NCBI RefSeq assembly: GCF_905220705.1
Contig: NZ_CAJNAT010000029.1
Coordinates: 27,150-91,149 of the forward strand
Reading direction: 5' to 3'
DNA from: Paraburkholderia domus
GTDB taxonomy: Bacteria; Pseudomonadota; Gammaproteobacteria; Burkholderiales; Burkholderiaceae
Length of the DNA stretch: 64,000 bases
Each line of letters begins with the position of its first letter. The first letter of the stretch is position 1. Under the pieces are notes generated by a model, which did not search any database, was not told the origin of the DNA, and saw nothing but the letters and a program-made list of their open reading frames with translations. Below, piece by piece: positions 1-8,773 of the stretch. A program made the translations under genes and the position numbers.

Positions 1-276
1 CGGCTTCAGAATGCGCCCGACTTTGGTCGACAGCACGTACTGGTCACGCGGATACCAGCGCAACCCCTGCCCGCAACGCGCCTCGCTCAACCCATGGCCA
101 TACATCGGGGCGGTATCGAAGTAGCGTACGCCCGCGTCCCACGCTGCCTTGATCAACGCAGCCGAATCTTCCTCGCTGATCGACCTGAAGATGTTGCCGA
201 TCGGCGCGGCGCCGAAGCCCATCAAGGTTGTCTCGAGCCCTGAGCGCGGCCATCTACGCTTTGCTACCGGATCCAT
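1..276 (-). CDS. Aldo/keto reductase, N-terminal part (runs off window start)
   Basis: This encodes the first 92 residues of an NADPH-dependent aldo/keto reductase and continues beyond base 1. The active-site Asp (D54, in YFDTAPMYG), Tyr (Y59) and Lys (K85, in LSTKVG) are present. The 276 bases read identically to 20885-21160, the start of the complete paralogue at 20144-21160. Identity stops right at the ATG, and the upstream sequences then differ. It is therefore either a second full copy or a truncated duplicate; the window cannot tell which. A TAAC-N10-GTTA site lies 65 bp upstream. Confidence 0.85.
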   Translation of the reverse strand, partial: MDPVAKRRWPRSGLETTLMGFGAAPIGNIFRSISEEDSAALIKAAWDAGVRYFDTAPMYGHGLSEARCGQGLRWYPRDQYVLSTKVGRILKP

Positions 277-340
277 CTTTGTCTCCCATGCAAGGTGGTT
301 GCTGCCATGAGTTGAATTATTCATCTGATCCGAATTTTAG

Positions 341-358
341 TAACTCACTGGATGGTTA
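341..358. promoter_or_regulatory. Candidate operator TAAC-N10-GTTA upstream of the first aldo/keto reductase
   Basis: The sequence TAACTCACTGGATGGTTA is an imperfect palindrome. Its right half, GATGGTTACTT, is identical to the right half of the perfect palindrome at 14616-14633. It lies 65 bp upstream of the reductase start at 276 and downstream of the aroE-like gene. I infer it is a binding site for the local TetR protein. Confidence 0.4.
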
Positions 359-476
359 CTTAACGGTGATATTGGGCCGCAGTGAAGCATCCATCAAGCG
401 GGTTTTCCCTGACTTTTAGCGGCTTTATGCGAAACATCCAGGAGCGTCTGCCACAGCAACCCTGGCGTATGGGCGA

Positions 477-1274
477 TCAGGGCACAAGCCGTAGAAAAGC
501 GGCCATTGTTGCCACCGAGCTTTCGAGCAGGTGACGGCCCAAATGCGTAGCGAGGCCGCGTGCCTTAGCGCCTTCCAGCAGGCGCGTTTGCGCGGGTTTC
601 ATAATGAGGTCCGCCACCACCGCGTCCGGACCTGCGCCAGTCAGGTCGATCGGCAGCGGATCCCCAGCGTGCATCCCGCACGGCGTCGCGTTCACAATAA
701 GGTCGTGCATCGGCTGTGCGGACGGTGTGCTCCGACGTATAAGCGTCGTGCCGCCACGCGAACGCAGGGCGTCCTCAAGCCGTTGCAGCGATTCCGTATT
801 GCTGTCGAACAGATCAAGCGATGCAACCCCGGCATCGACCAGCGCGTGTGCGACGCCCGCGCCTGCCCCGCCGGTTCCGACCAGCAGCACCGACTTGTTA
901 CGTACGACATGCTTGCAGGCGTCGAGACCTTTCACGAAACCAATACCGTCGAACATGGCTCCGGACCACGTGCCGTCCGTCTCGCGGCGCAGACAGTTCG
1001 CGCCGCCCGTCTGCCGGGCCGCCGCGGACAAATCCGTGGCATAGGCGACAGCAGCAATCTTGTGCGGCACCGTGACGACGACGCCCGCCAGGTTGACAAC
1101 GCCGCGCAAGCCGTCGAGCACTGCGCCAAGTTTCGCTGGCGGCACGTGCAGCGGAATCAGCACCGCATTCACGGCGTGCCGTTCGAACAGTGCGTTGAAC
1201 AGTTCGGGCGACTTCGCCTGCGCGATGGGATCACCCACGATGGCGACGATTTTCGTTTCTCCGTCGATCGGCAT
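477..1274 (-). CDS. Shikimate/quinate dehydrogenase family protein
   Basis: This 265-residue protein has the AroE fold. An N-terminal substrate domain carries SPELFN and the catalytic-Lys motif VTVPHK. The paired Asp follows in MFDGIGF, and a Rossmann motif LVGTGGAGAG comes next. The family reduces 3-dehydroshikimate or oxidises quinate/shikimate with NAD(P). I chose the start at 1274 because ATG overlaps the stop of the upstream oxidoreductase (TGATG), which suggests translational coupling; an in-frame extension to 1382 lies wholly inside that gene. As the last gene of a catabolic operon it is more likely a degradative quinate/shikimate-type or hydroxyacid enzyme than the housekeeping AroE. 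Confidence 0.85.
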   Translation of the reverse strand: MPIDGETKIVAIVGDPIAQAKSPELFNALFERHAVNAVLIPLHVPPAKLGAVLDGLRGVVNLAGVVVTVPHKIAAVAYATDLSAAARQTGGANCLRRETDGTWSGAMFDGIGFVKGLDACKHVVRNKSVLLVGTGGAGAGVAHALVDAGVASLDLFDSNTESLQRLEDALRSRGGTTLIRRSTPSAQPMHDLIVNATPCGMHAGDPLPIDLTGAGPDAVVADLIMKPAQTRLLEGAKARGLATHLGRHLLESSVATMAAFLRLVP

Positions 1275-2281
1275 CAGGACGGGTCTCCATGTCGAAGGGT
1301 GATGCGTTCGATCAACCGTTGCACGCGCAGCGCATCGTCGCCAACGATGGCGGGGGTCCGATCCTCGCGGATAGCGGCGCAAAAATCCCTGATCAAGTCG
1401 CGATGCGCGGTGTGAGAAAAATCCATCGGCTTCGCGCCGAAGCCCGACGAAGACGGATCATGAAATTCGTCGGTGCTGCCATCCTGGAAGAACACGCGCA
1501 AAGCGCCGCCTTCGAGCACTGCCGTGCCCTTTTTGCCGACCACTTCGATGCGCTCTGGAAAGCCTGGAAACGCAGCGGTGGTGGCAAGCACGTAACCGGC
1601 CGCGCCGCTTTCGAATCTGAGTGCGGCGCTTGCGAAGTCCTCCGCTTCTATCGAGTGCAGCAGTGTCGTCGCCGTTGCGCCTGTCACCGATGACACGTCA
1701 CCTGCCAGCCACATGAGCAGATCGAGCGAGTGGATCGCCTGCGTCATCAGTACGCCGCCGCCATCGCGCGCGTAGGTGCCCCGGTCCGGTTCATCGTAGT
1801 ATGACTGCGGGCGCCACCATCGCAGATCGAGTCCGGCATAGGCGAGTGGGCCGAGCGAGCCCTCCTGCACCAAAGCGGCAAGCCGCTGCACCGCCGGACG
1901 AAAGCGGTTCTGAAACACGACACCGAGCCGCACGTCGGCGTCGCGGCACGCTTGTACCAGACGTTCCGCGCGTTGCGTCGAGATGTCGAGTGGCTTCTCC
2001 AACAGCACGTGTTTGCCAGCCGCCGCGGCTTGCAGGACGAGATCAAGATGCGTGTGCGGCGGTGTCAGCACCAGAATGGCGTCGACGCCGGGATCTTTAA
2101 GCACAGCCTCGAATGATTCGCCGAGCGGAAAACCGTACTGCCTCGCGAAGGTCTCGAGCCGCTCGCGCGAGCGGCCGAGCACGCCGACCACCTCGACTTC
2201 GTCGCGCAGATCGTTGAGTGCAAGCGCGTGAGGTGTGGCGGCGAGCCCGACGCCTACGATCGCAATCCGGGTCTTACGCAT
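1274..2281 (-). CDS. Gfo/Idh/MocA family oxidoreductase
   Basis: This 335-residue protein has an N-terminal NAD(P)-binding Rossmann motif (IAIVGVGLAA), the family motif EKP (LLEKPLDIS) and a C-terminal alpha/beta substrate domain. Members oxidise or reduce hydroxyls of sugars, inositols and related cyclic polyols. The start at 2281 has AAGGAA upstream; an extension to 2308 would overlap the etfA stop and lacks such a site. It is translationally coupled to the following aroE-like gene and sits downstream of etfBA in the ABC-importer operon. Confidence 0.88.
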   Translation of the reverse strand: MRKTRIAIVGVGLAATPHALALNDLRDEVEVVGVLGRSRERLETFARQYGFPLGESFEAVLKDPGVDAILVLTPPHTHLDLVLQAAAAGKHVLLEKPLDISTQRAERLVQACRDADVRLGVVFQNRFRPAVQRLAALVQEGSLGPLAYAGLDLRWWRPQSYYDEPDRGTYARDGGGVLMTQAIHSLDLLMWLAGDVSSVTGATATTLLHSIEAEDFASAALRFESGAAGYVLATTAAFPGFPERIEVVGKKGTAVLEGGALRVFFQDGSTDEFHDPSSSGFGAKPMDFSHTAHRDLIRDFCAAIREDRTPAIVGDDALRVQRLIERITLRHGDPS

Positions 2282-2304
2282 TTCGGGTTCCTTGTAGTGT
2301 CGCA

Positions 2305-3237
2305 TCAAACCGACGCGGTCAGCTCAGGCACCATGTCGAACAGATCGCCCACCAGACCGTAATCGGCGACACTGAAGATCGGCGCCTCCGGGTCCTTGTT
2401 GATGGCGACGATGACCTTCGAGTCTTTCATTCCGGCCAGATGCTGGATCGCCCCCGAGATGCCGACGGCCACGTACAGTTGCGGCGCGACGATCTTGCCC
2501 GTTTGCCCAACCTGATAGTCGTTCGGCACGAAGCCCGCATCGACAGCTGCGCGCGATGCGCCCAGTGCTGCGTTCAGCTTGTCCGCCAGCGGCTCGAGAA
2601 CCTTCGTGTAGTTCTCGCCGTTGCCCAGACCGCGGCCACCCGAGACGATGATCTTCGCCGACGTCAGTTCCGGACGGTCAAGCTTCGTCACTTCACGGCT
2701 CACGAACTGCGAGAGGCCGGTGTCGGCTGCAGCTTCGATCTTCTCGACCGTTGCGCTGCCGCCTTCGGCTGCGACCGGGTCGAAACCGGTCGTGCGGACC
2801 GTGATGACCTTGACCAGGTCCTGAGATTGAACCGTTGCGATGGCGTTACCGGCGTAGATCGGGCGCTCGAACGTATCGGCCGAATCCACTGCCGTGATGT
2901 CGCTGATCTGTGCGACGTCGAGTTTCGCTGCGATACGCGGCGCGATGTTCTTGCCGTAGGCCGTCGCTGCCGCGAGGATGTGCGAATAGTCCTTCGCAAT
3001 GTTCAGAACCGTCGCTTCAACGTTTTCTGCCAGACCCGCTGCGAGTTGCGGCGCGTCAGCCAGCAGCACCTTCGAAACACCCGCGATCTTCGCTGCCGCA
3101 TCCGCTGCGGCCTGTGCGTTTTGACCTGCCACCAGCACGTGAATATCGCCACCAATCTTCTGCGTTGCGGCAATCGTATTCAGCGTCGCAGCCTTGATCG
3201 ACGCGCTGTCGTGTTCCGCAATTACCAGATTCGTCAT
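2305..3237 (-). CDS. etfA: Electron transfer flavoprotein subunit alpha
   Basis: This 310-residue protein has the usual EtfA length. The N-terminal domain starts MTNLVIAEHD. The C-terminal FAD-binding domain contains SGGRGLG, GQTGKIVAP, GISGAIQH and the terminal AINKDPEAPIF / ADYGLVGD blocks. With EtfB it passes electrons from acyl-CoA dehydrogenases to ETF:quinone oxidoreductase. It follows etfB by 22 bp. Having its own copy inside a sugar-importer operon suggests dedication to the acyl-CoA dehydrogenase at 14756. Confidence 0.97.
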   Translation of the reverse strand: MTNLVIAEHDSASIKAATLNTIAATQKIGGDIHVLVAGQNAQAAADAAAKIAGVSKVLLADAPQLAAGLAENVEATVLNIAKDYSHILAAATAYGKNIAPRIAAKLDVAQISDITAVDSADTFERPIYAGNAIATVQSQDLVKVITVRTTGFDPVAAEGGSATVEKIEAAADTGLSQFVSREVTKLDRPELTSAKIIVSGGRGLGNGENYTKVLEPLADKLNAALGASRAAVDAGFVPNDYQVGQTGKIVAPQLYVAVGISGAIQHLAGMKDSKVIVAINKDPEAPIFSVADYGLVGDLFDMVPELTASV

Positions 3238-3259
3238 TTCGTCCGTCTCCGCGTTTTAC

Positions 3260-4009
3260 TTAAAGCACCTTGGCTTCGGTCTTCAGCTTCTCGACCAGCG
3301 TCTTCACATCCGGCACCTTCACACCGGCGGAGCGCTTCGGCGGCTCGACAACCTTCAGCGTCTTCAGACGCGGTGTCACATCAACGCCCAGGTCTTCCGG
3401 CTTGATGACTTCCAGCGGCCTCTTCTTCGCCTTCATGATGTTCGGCAGCGTCACGTAGCGCGGCTCGTTCAGACGCAGGTCGGTCGTGATTACGGCCGGC
3501 AGCGTCAGCGACAGTGTTTCCGCACCGCCATCCACTTCACGCGAAACCGTCGCCTTGCCGTCGGCCACGACAACCTTCGAGGCGAACGTGGCCTGCGGCA
3601 GATTCGCCAGCGCAGCCAGCATCTGGCCGGTCTGGTTCGAGTCGTCGTCGATGGCCTGCTTGCCGAGGATGACCAGCCCAGGCTGTTCCTTGTCGACCAG
3701 CGCCTTGAGCAGCTTGGCGACCGCCAGCGGCTGCAACTCTTCGTTCGACTCGATCAGGATCGCGCGGTCCGCGCCGATCGCCAGCGCCGTGCGCAGCGTT
3801 TCCTGCGCCTGCGTCACACCCGCCGACACGGCGATCACTTCGGTCGCCACGCCCGCTTCCCTCAGACGAACGGCTTCTTCGACCGCGATTTCGTCGAACG
3901 GATTCATCGACATCTTCACGTTCGCGATGTCGACGCCCGTGCCGTCCGACTTGACCCGGACTTTCACGTTGTAGTCGACCACTCTCTTCACTGCTATTAG
4001 CACTTTCAT
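3260..4009 (-). CDS. etfB: Electron transfer flavoprotein subunit beta
   Basis: This 249-residue EtfB begins MKVLIAVKRVVDYN and has the AMP-binding region LGKQAIDDDSNQTGQM. The Leu-rich segment that recognises dehydrogenases (ALANLPQATF) and the conserved LRLNEPRYVTLPNIMKAKK region are also present. AAGGGTGG precedes the ATG. It forms a heterodimer with EtfA (next gene) and acts in the cytoplasm. The gene follows the second importer permease after a gap of about 60 bp. Confidence 0.97.
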   Translation of the reverse strand: MKVLIAVKRVVDYNVKVRVKSDGTGVDIANVKMSMNPFDEIAVEEAVRLREAGVATEVIAVSAGVTQAQETLRTALAIGADRAILIESNEELQPLAVAKLLKALVDKEQPGLVILGKQAIDDDSNQTGQMLAALANLPQATFASKVVVADGKATVSREVDGGAETLSLTLPAVITTDLRLNEPRYVTLPNIMKAKKRPLEVIKPEDLGVDVTPRLKTLKVVEPPKRSAGVKVPDVKTLVEKLKTEAKVL

Positions 4010-4068
4010 TCGTAACCACCCTTCTCCGCCAGATTTCTCATGTCAGCCGAAACTGACCATTCGTGAAC

Positions 4069-5028
4069 TTATTTGATGACCAGCACCTTCGAGCGATCGA
4101 ACGCCACTGTCACCGCGATAATCAGAATCACGCCGAATACGATCTGCTGTGCAAACACGCTAATGCCGACAAAGGTCATGCCCACGCGCGCCACCGACAC
4201 CAGCAACGCACCGATCAGCGTGCGCACAATGCCGCCCGATCCACCCGTCAATGCCGTTCCGCCAACGATCACCGCCGCGATTGCCGGCAACAGAAACTGA
4301 TTGGCCAGCGTGGGCGAACCGCTCCCAAGACGCCCCGCCATCACGACGCCAGCAAGGCCAGCGAAGAAGGACGACGTCGCAAAGACCAAACATTTCGTCA
4401 CGGACACTCGCACGCCCGACGCAATAGCGGCTGGCTCGCCTGCGCCGATCGCATCGGTGTGACGACCGAAAATCGTCGAGCGATGCAAAAACCAGCAGAA
4501 CGCAAACACCGCCACGGCCGGCAGAATCTCATGCGGGATGCCGAACGAGGTCCCCGTCGTCCAGCCTAGCGAAGCGTTGCGCATATCGTCGCTGATCGCA
4601 ATGGAGCGCGTTCCCGACAGCGTGAGCGCTGCGGCCGATGCAATGCCACTGATTGCAAGCGTCGCAATGAAAGAAGGAATGCGCAGCACGGTCTGGATCA
4701 CGCCGCTCAAAAGGCCAATCGCGAAGGACGCCGCGAGTGCAATGACCGCCGCCCACGCACCGTAGCGAGGCAAGAACAGCGCGACCATCACACTCGCCAA
4801 TGATGCAACCGACTGTAGCGACAAATCGATACTGCCCAGCAGCACGACAAAGGTCGTACCGGCGGCCATGATGAACAGCGTGGAACTGTCCGCGAGCAGC
4901 CCGAGTTGCGTCGATAGCGCCATAAAACCTGGCTGCGCGATTTCGATCAACACGTACAACGCCACTAACGCAGCGAATGGTGCGTTGTCGCGAAGCGTCG
5001 CCCGCGACGGTGATTTCAGTAATGACAT
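4069..5028 (-). CDS. Ribose-type ABC transporter permease (second copy)
   Basis: This 319-residue hydrophobic protein belongs to the BPD_transp_2 (RbsC/XylH) family. It has about 8-10 membrane segments, the typical LLGSIDLS segment near the start, RIPSFIATLA in the middle and GGTALTGGSGG near the C-terminus. The start MSLLKS at 5028 lies 7 bp after the ATPase stop, whereas a longer frame to 5115 would run inside the ATPase gene. It probably pairs with the permease at 6552-7571 as a heterodimeric channel. Confidence 0.93.
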   Translation of the reverse strand: MSLLKSPSRATLRDNAPFAALVALYVLIEIAQPGFMALSTQLGLLADSSTLFIMAAGTTFVVLLGSIDLSLQSVASLASVMVALFLPRYGAWAAVIALAASFAIGLLSGVIQTVLRIPSFIATLAISGIASAAALTLSGTRSIAISDDMRNASLGWTTGTSFGIPHEILPAVAVFAFCWFLHRSTIFGRHTDAIGAGEPAAIASGVRVSVTKCLVFATSSFFAGLAGVVMAGRLGSGSPTLANQFLLPAIAAVIVGGTALTGGSGGIVRTLIGALLVSVARVGMTFVGISVFAQQIVFGVILIIAVTVAFDRSKVLVIK

Positions 5029-5035
5029 AGCAGCC

Positions 5036-6535
5036 TCACACCATATGTTCGACGATTTCAACCTGCGAAGGCTTCGAGCCCACTTCGCACGGCAGAACCC
5101 TTTGCGCGCGGCCATCGCGCATCACCATAATGCGGTGGCTCAGGCCGAGAATCTCTTCGAGCGTGTCGCCTGTCAGCACGACCGCTACGCCTTCAGCCGT
5201 CAACTCGCGAATAAGTTGATAGACCTCTTCCTTCGCGCCGACGTCGAGGCCGCGGGTCGGATGGTCAAGCACGAGAATCCGGCTACCGGCAAAGCGCCAT
5301 TTCGCCAGCACGACCTTTTGCTGGTTGCCACCCGAGAGATTGCGGCAAGAAGCATCCGGCCCCGGCGTCTTGATACGCAAACGCTCGATCCACTCGTTGG
5401 CAATCTTGCGCTCACTCCCTTTGCGCACCACGCCGCCCCGGCTCACGGCACCCAGTCGTGGCAACGTTAGATTTTCCGCGACGCTCATCTGCGTCACGAG
5501 CCCTTCCACCTTGCGCTCGCGCGGCACGTAGCCGACCCCCAACGCAACCGCGTGATTCGCCTGTGGCTTGAGCAGTGTGCCGCAAATCCGCACTTCGCCG
5601 GAATCGAGTTTTTCCAGTCCGGCGATCACCCGGCACAGTTCTTCACGCCCCGAACCCACTACGCCCGCCACACCGAAGACCTCGCCCTGTCGTACTTCAA
5701 ACGACACGTCGTTCAACGCATGACCAAGCGACGCATGCGAGACCGACAGCGCCACCTCAGCGCGGCACGGTTTCTGCAAATTCTCGCGGTAGTACTCGCC
5801 GTGCATCGAGCGGCCCACCATCAGTTCATGAAGCTGCTTGACCGAGGCATCAGCCGAAGCCATCTCCGCCACCACCTTGCCGTCTTTCATGACGTACACG
5901 CGGTCGCTCAGCGAAAGCAGTTCGTCCAGACGGTGCGAGACGAACACAAACGAGGCGCGCGACTTGAGTTCGCGCACCAGCCTGAACAGAATCTCGATCT
6001 CTGCGGCTTCCAGAACAGAAGTCGGCTCGTCGAGCAGAATGATCGGTGTGCCGCCGGTGCGGCTCGCCAGCGACAGCGCACGCGCCAGTTCCACCATCTG
6101 CCGTTGCCCGAATGAAAGGTCCTCACAAACCGTCAATGGATCAATGTCGAGATGCACGGTGGCGAGTTCAGCCTGCGCTGCGCGTTTGAGCTTCGACCAG
6201 TTCATGCGGCCGAACGTCGTGAAGTTTTCCTCACGCCCAAGAAACAGGTTCTCGGCAATCGTCAGGTTAGGCAGGATCGACTGTTCCTGATACACCATCG
6301 CAATACCTTTCGCAGTGGCATCGCGTGGATTGCGAATCACGAGCGGTTGGCCGGAGAGTGTGATTTCGCCGGAGTCCTGGTGGTACGCGCCGGTCAACAG
6401 TTTCATCAGCGTCGACTTGCCCGCGCCGTTCTCGCCAATCAGGCCAACGATTTCATTGGGTCGGACTTCGACCGATACGTCATCCAGAGCGAGGACACCA
6501 GGGAAGCGTTTCGTGATGTTCTTGAGTTTCAGCAT
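5036..6535 (-). CDS. Sugar ABC transporter ATPase, two-domain (RbsA/MglA type)
   Basis: This 499-residue protein has two nucleotide-binding domains. The first has an intact Walker A (GENGAGKST, about residue 38), signature LSFGQRQ and Walker B ILLDEPTS. The second has the degenerate Walker A usual for RbsA (GVVGSGREE) and an intact signature LSGGNQQK. Its Walker B reads LVLDHPTRG, with His where family members normally have Glu, so this site is probably non-hydrolytic. The start MLKLKN at 6535 is set by homology. It energises the importer made with the flanking permeases. Confidence 0.94.
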   Translation of the reverse strand: MLKLKNITKRFPGVLALDDVSVEVRPNEIVGLIGENGAGKSTLMKLLTGAYHQDSGEITLSGQPLVIRNPRDATAKGIAMVYQEQSILPNLTIAENLFLGREENFTTFGRMNWSKLKRAAQAELATVHLDIDPLTVCEDLSFGQRQMVELARALSLASRTGGTPIILLDEPTSVLEAAEIEILFRLVRELKSRASFVFVSHRLDELLSLSDRVYVMKDGKVVAEMASADASVKQLHELMVGRSMHGEYYRENLQKPCRAEVALSVSHASLGHALNDVSFEVRQGEVFGVAGVVGSGREELCRVIAGLEKLDSGEVRICGTLLKPQANHAVALGVGYVPRERKVEGLVTQMSVAENLTLPRLGAVSRGGVVRKGSERKIANEWIERLRIKTPGPDASCRNLSGGNQQKVVLAKWRFAGSRILVLDHPTRGLDVGAKEEVYQLIRELTAEGVAVVLTGDTLEEILGLSHRIMVMRDGRAQRVLPCEVGSKPSQVEIVEHMV

Positions 6536-6551
6536 GTTGAATCTCCCAGGC

Positions 6552-7571
6552 TTACTTGACGATGCGTCGGTGCGAGCGATTGAGCGCAAGCGTGACTGCA
6601 ACGATAATCAGCACGCCCTGAATGCCCTGCTGCACATAAGGCGGCACGCCGAGTAGCACCATGCCGTTGCCGAGCACCACGACGATCAACGTACCGATAA
6701 GTGTGTTCAACGGGCTGCCGTTACCGCCCGCGAGCGAGGTCCCCCCCACCACGATGGCCGTGATCGCAACAAACAACTGGCCGTCAGCGATGAGCGCGTG
6801 ACCCTGCCCATATTGCGCGACTGCAAGAATGCCGGCCACGCCATAGAAGGCGCCCGCCAGTGCAAAGATCGCAATTCGCACGCGCCGCACTCGAACTCCG
6901 TTCAGACGCGCGAGATCCTCACCGCCACCGATTGCCAGCGTGTGACGTCCGAGCAACGTATGCCGGTAGATAAACCACGCGACGGCGAGCGCGAGCAAGC
7001 CGATCCATACCGACAACGGCAAGCCCAGGTAACGCGTAATCGCAATCGAACGCAGTGCCATGTCGCTCACGCGGATCGTGTTGCCCGATAGCCATGCCGT
7101 CCCGATTCCGGTTGCCACAAAGCCGACCGCGAGCGTGGCAATGAATGAAGGAATACGCAGGAACACGTGCAGCATGCCGTTGGCGCACCCCAGCACCGCG
7201 CCAGCGGCAATCGCGACGGCCAGCACCCACAGGCCATAGTGATTGTCGTTGTACGAGTTCTCGACCAGCATCGACACCGTAATGGCGGACACCGCGACAA
7301 TCCCTTCCGCCGACAGGTCGATGCTGCCGAGTTGAATCACGAACGTGCCGCCGAGCGCGATGGTGAGCGGAATCGCAGCAGAAATCGCGATTCGCGCCAG
7401 ATTCATCGGATCGAAGAAATCGTGATTGACCGCGCCGATGCAAAGGCCGAGCGCCAGCAAAACCAGCAGCGGCGCAAAGCGCTGCAGCAGGGAATGCATC
7501 GACATGAATCCGATCCCGGTTGTTGTTGTGCTTACGGCCTGCCGGGTAGGCGCTGCGGTTAGCTTGCTCAT
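6552..7571 (-). CDS. Ribose-type ABC transporter permease (first copy)
   Basis: This 339-residue membrane protein is of the RbsC/BPD_transp_2 family, with a cytoplasmic N-terminal tail of about 40 residues and then multiple membrane segments. QLGSIDLSAEG, RIPSFIATLAVG and GGTSLAGGNGS mark the family. The start at 7571 overlaps the stop of the binding-protein gene as ATGA, giving translational coupling. It is a clear paralogue of the permease at 4069-5028; two permeases in one operon suggest a heterodimer. Confidence 0.93.
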   Translation of the reverse strand: MSKLTAAPTRQAVSTTTTGIGFMSMHSLLQRFAPLLVLLALGLCIGAVNHDFFDPMNLARIAISAAIPLTIALGGTFVIQLGSIDLSAEGIVAVSAITVSMLVENSYNDNHYGLWVLAVAIAAGAVLGCANGMLHVFLRIPSFIATLAVGFVATGIGTAWLSGNTIRVSDMALRSIAITRYLGLPLSVWIGLLALAVAWFIYRHTLLGRHTLAIGGGEDLARLNGVRVRRVRIAIFALAGAFYGVAGILAVAQYGQGHALIADGQLFVAITAIVVGGTSLAGGNGSPLNTLIGTLIVVVLGNGMVLLGVPPYVQQGIQGVLIIVAVTLALNRSHRRIVK

Positions 7572-8647
7572 CGATACACCACGGGACCCGCGACGCGGGC
7601 GTAAAGACTGTTCCAATCCGCGCTAGGCGCCGCTTCGCGCGCCATGACTGCCTGCACATTCGACCTGGTGACAAGGGTCGCCTTGCAGAACGATTCGCGC
7701 TGGTCCTTCGGCAGCGATGCCACGTCCAGTTTCTTCTGCTGCGCATGAAGCCCCATTGAAAGGCCAATGCCGCCTAGCCAGTACGGATCCCAGTCAACCG
7801 TCGTCACGAGTTCGCCCACCTTGATCGCGGCGAGCCCCGGTTGTGTGCCGTCCATGCCGGAGACCGGCAGTTGTCCCGCGAGCCCTTCTGCGCGCAGCGC
7901 TTCGATTGCACCCAACGCCATGTCGTCGTTCGCGGCCCACACACCCTTGATCTTCGAATTGAAGCGGGTCATCCATGCCTGCATGATCGGAAAGGCCTTC
8001 TGCGAATCCCAGTCCGCCACCTGAAAGTCCAGCAACTGGATGTCGGGGAATTTCTTCAGCGCCGCCATCAGACCCGCCTTGCGCTCGATGGCAGGCACGT
8101 TGCTGAAAATGCCGCCGATTGCCACAACGCCACCCTTGCCGCCCATCGCCTTGAACAGCTCAGTCGCGGTCGATTCGCCGTATGCCACGCCGTCGAACGA
8201 CATGTGCGCGACGTAGTTCGGGTTGAAATCCCACGGATGCAGGTCCTTGGGTTTATTCCAGATCGTCGTGACGTAAGCGCCGGCTTTCGAGCAGGCTTCG
8301 ACGATCACGCGGGCATCGGCCGAGTCGTTGGGGTCGACATTCAGCACCAGGTTGCCGCCGGTTTTCTGCAGCAGCGCGCGGATATCCGCGATGCCTTTTT
8401 CCGAGCTGCCTTCGGTCGTCAGCGGCACGTACGGCAGACCGACGCTCTTTGCGAAAGCCTGTGCGCCCTTGTTGAACGCGGTGTAATACGGATTGGTCAG
8501 CGAGCGGAACGAACAGGCGAGCGTGGTCTGCCCCGCGCCGAACGAAAGGCCCGCCATGCCGCTGCCCGCGACGGCGAATGCCGCGCCTGCGCCGAGTTTG
8601 ATAAAGTCGCGACGCGATACGCCTGTGTGTTGATCCTGTTTCGACAT
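7568..8647 (-). CDS. Sugar ABC transporter periplasmic binding protein (Tat-exported)
   Basis: This 359-residue protein is of the peripl_BP_4 (RbsB/XylF-like) family. It begins with a twin-arginine signal (SRRDFIK, residues 11-17) followed by a hydrophobic stretch, so it is probably exported folded. Family features include a mid-region AANDDMALGAIEAL and DGTQPG. It is the first gene of the operon running to 477. The 126 bp upstream hold the promoter and a TAACCGGAT motif. The ligand is unknown; ribose-type systems take sugars, polyols and AI-2-like compounds. Confidence 0.92.
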   Translation of the reverse strand: MSKQDQHTGVSRRDFIKLGAGAAFAVAGSGMAGLSFGAGQTTLACSFRSLTNPYYTAFNKGAQAFAKSVGLPYVPLTTEGSSEKGIADIRALLQKTGGNLVLNVDPNDSADARVIVEACSKAGAYVTTIWNKPKDLHPWDFNPNYVAHMSFDGVAYGESTATELFKAMGGKGGVVAIGGIFSNVPAIERKAGLMAALKKFPDIQLLDFQVADWDSQKAFPIMQAWMTRFNSKIKGVWAANDDMALGAIEALRAEGLAGQLPVSGMDGTQPGLAAIKVGELVTTVDWDPYWLGGIGLSMGLHAQQKKLDVASLPKDQRESFCKATLVTRSNVQAVMAREAAPSADWNSLYARVAGPVVYR

Positions 8648-8698
8648 GATGTCTCCTCCGAGCCAAAAAAGACCCTTTGCATCAGGGGTAATTATAAA

Positions 8699-8707
8699 TA
8701 ACCGGAT
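8699..8707. promoter_or_regulatory. Candidate operator half-site TAACCGGAT upstream of ABC/etf operon
   Basis: TAACCGGAT lies about 50 bp upstream of the binding-protein ATG in an AT-rich stretch. Its reverse complement, ATCCGGTTA, occurs at 12169-12177 in the ALDH-tetR promoter region. A related TATCCGGG lies at 8737-8744, inverted relative to this one. Assigning it to TetR is inference. Confidence 0.35.
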
Positions 8708-8773
8708 ATTTACTGATCTGTTAGAAAGACCCAGTTTATCCGGGTGCTCCTTTTCAAACCTCGTTGTCTTTCG

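Noticed and set aside
1..276. Transposon terminal repeat as explanation of the 276-bp identity
   Set aside because: The repeat is direct, ends at a start codon and encodes part of an enzyme, which fits gene duplication or conversion and not an IS end.
531..1415. Long plus-strand open frame opposite the shikimate-dehydrogenase-like gene
   Set aside because: It is an antisense shadow of high-GC coding DNA with Arg/His-rich composition, no ribosome-binding site and no motif.
2218..3405. 395-codon plus-strand open frame opposite etfA
   Set aside because: It mirrors the codon structure of etfA and etfB, is rich in Arg/Cys and resembles no family.
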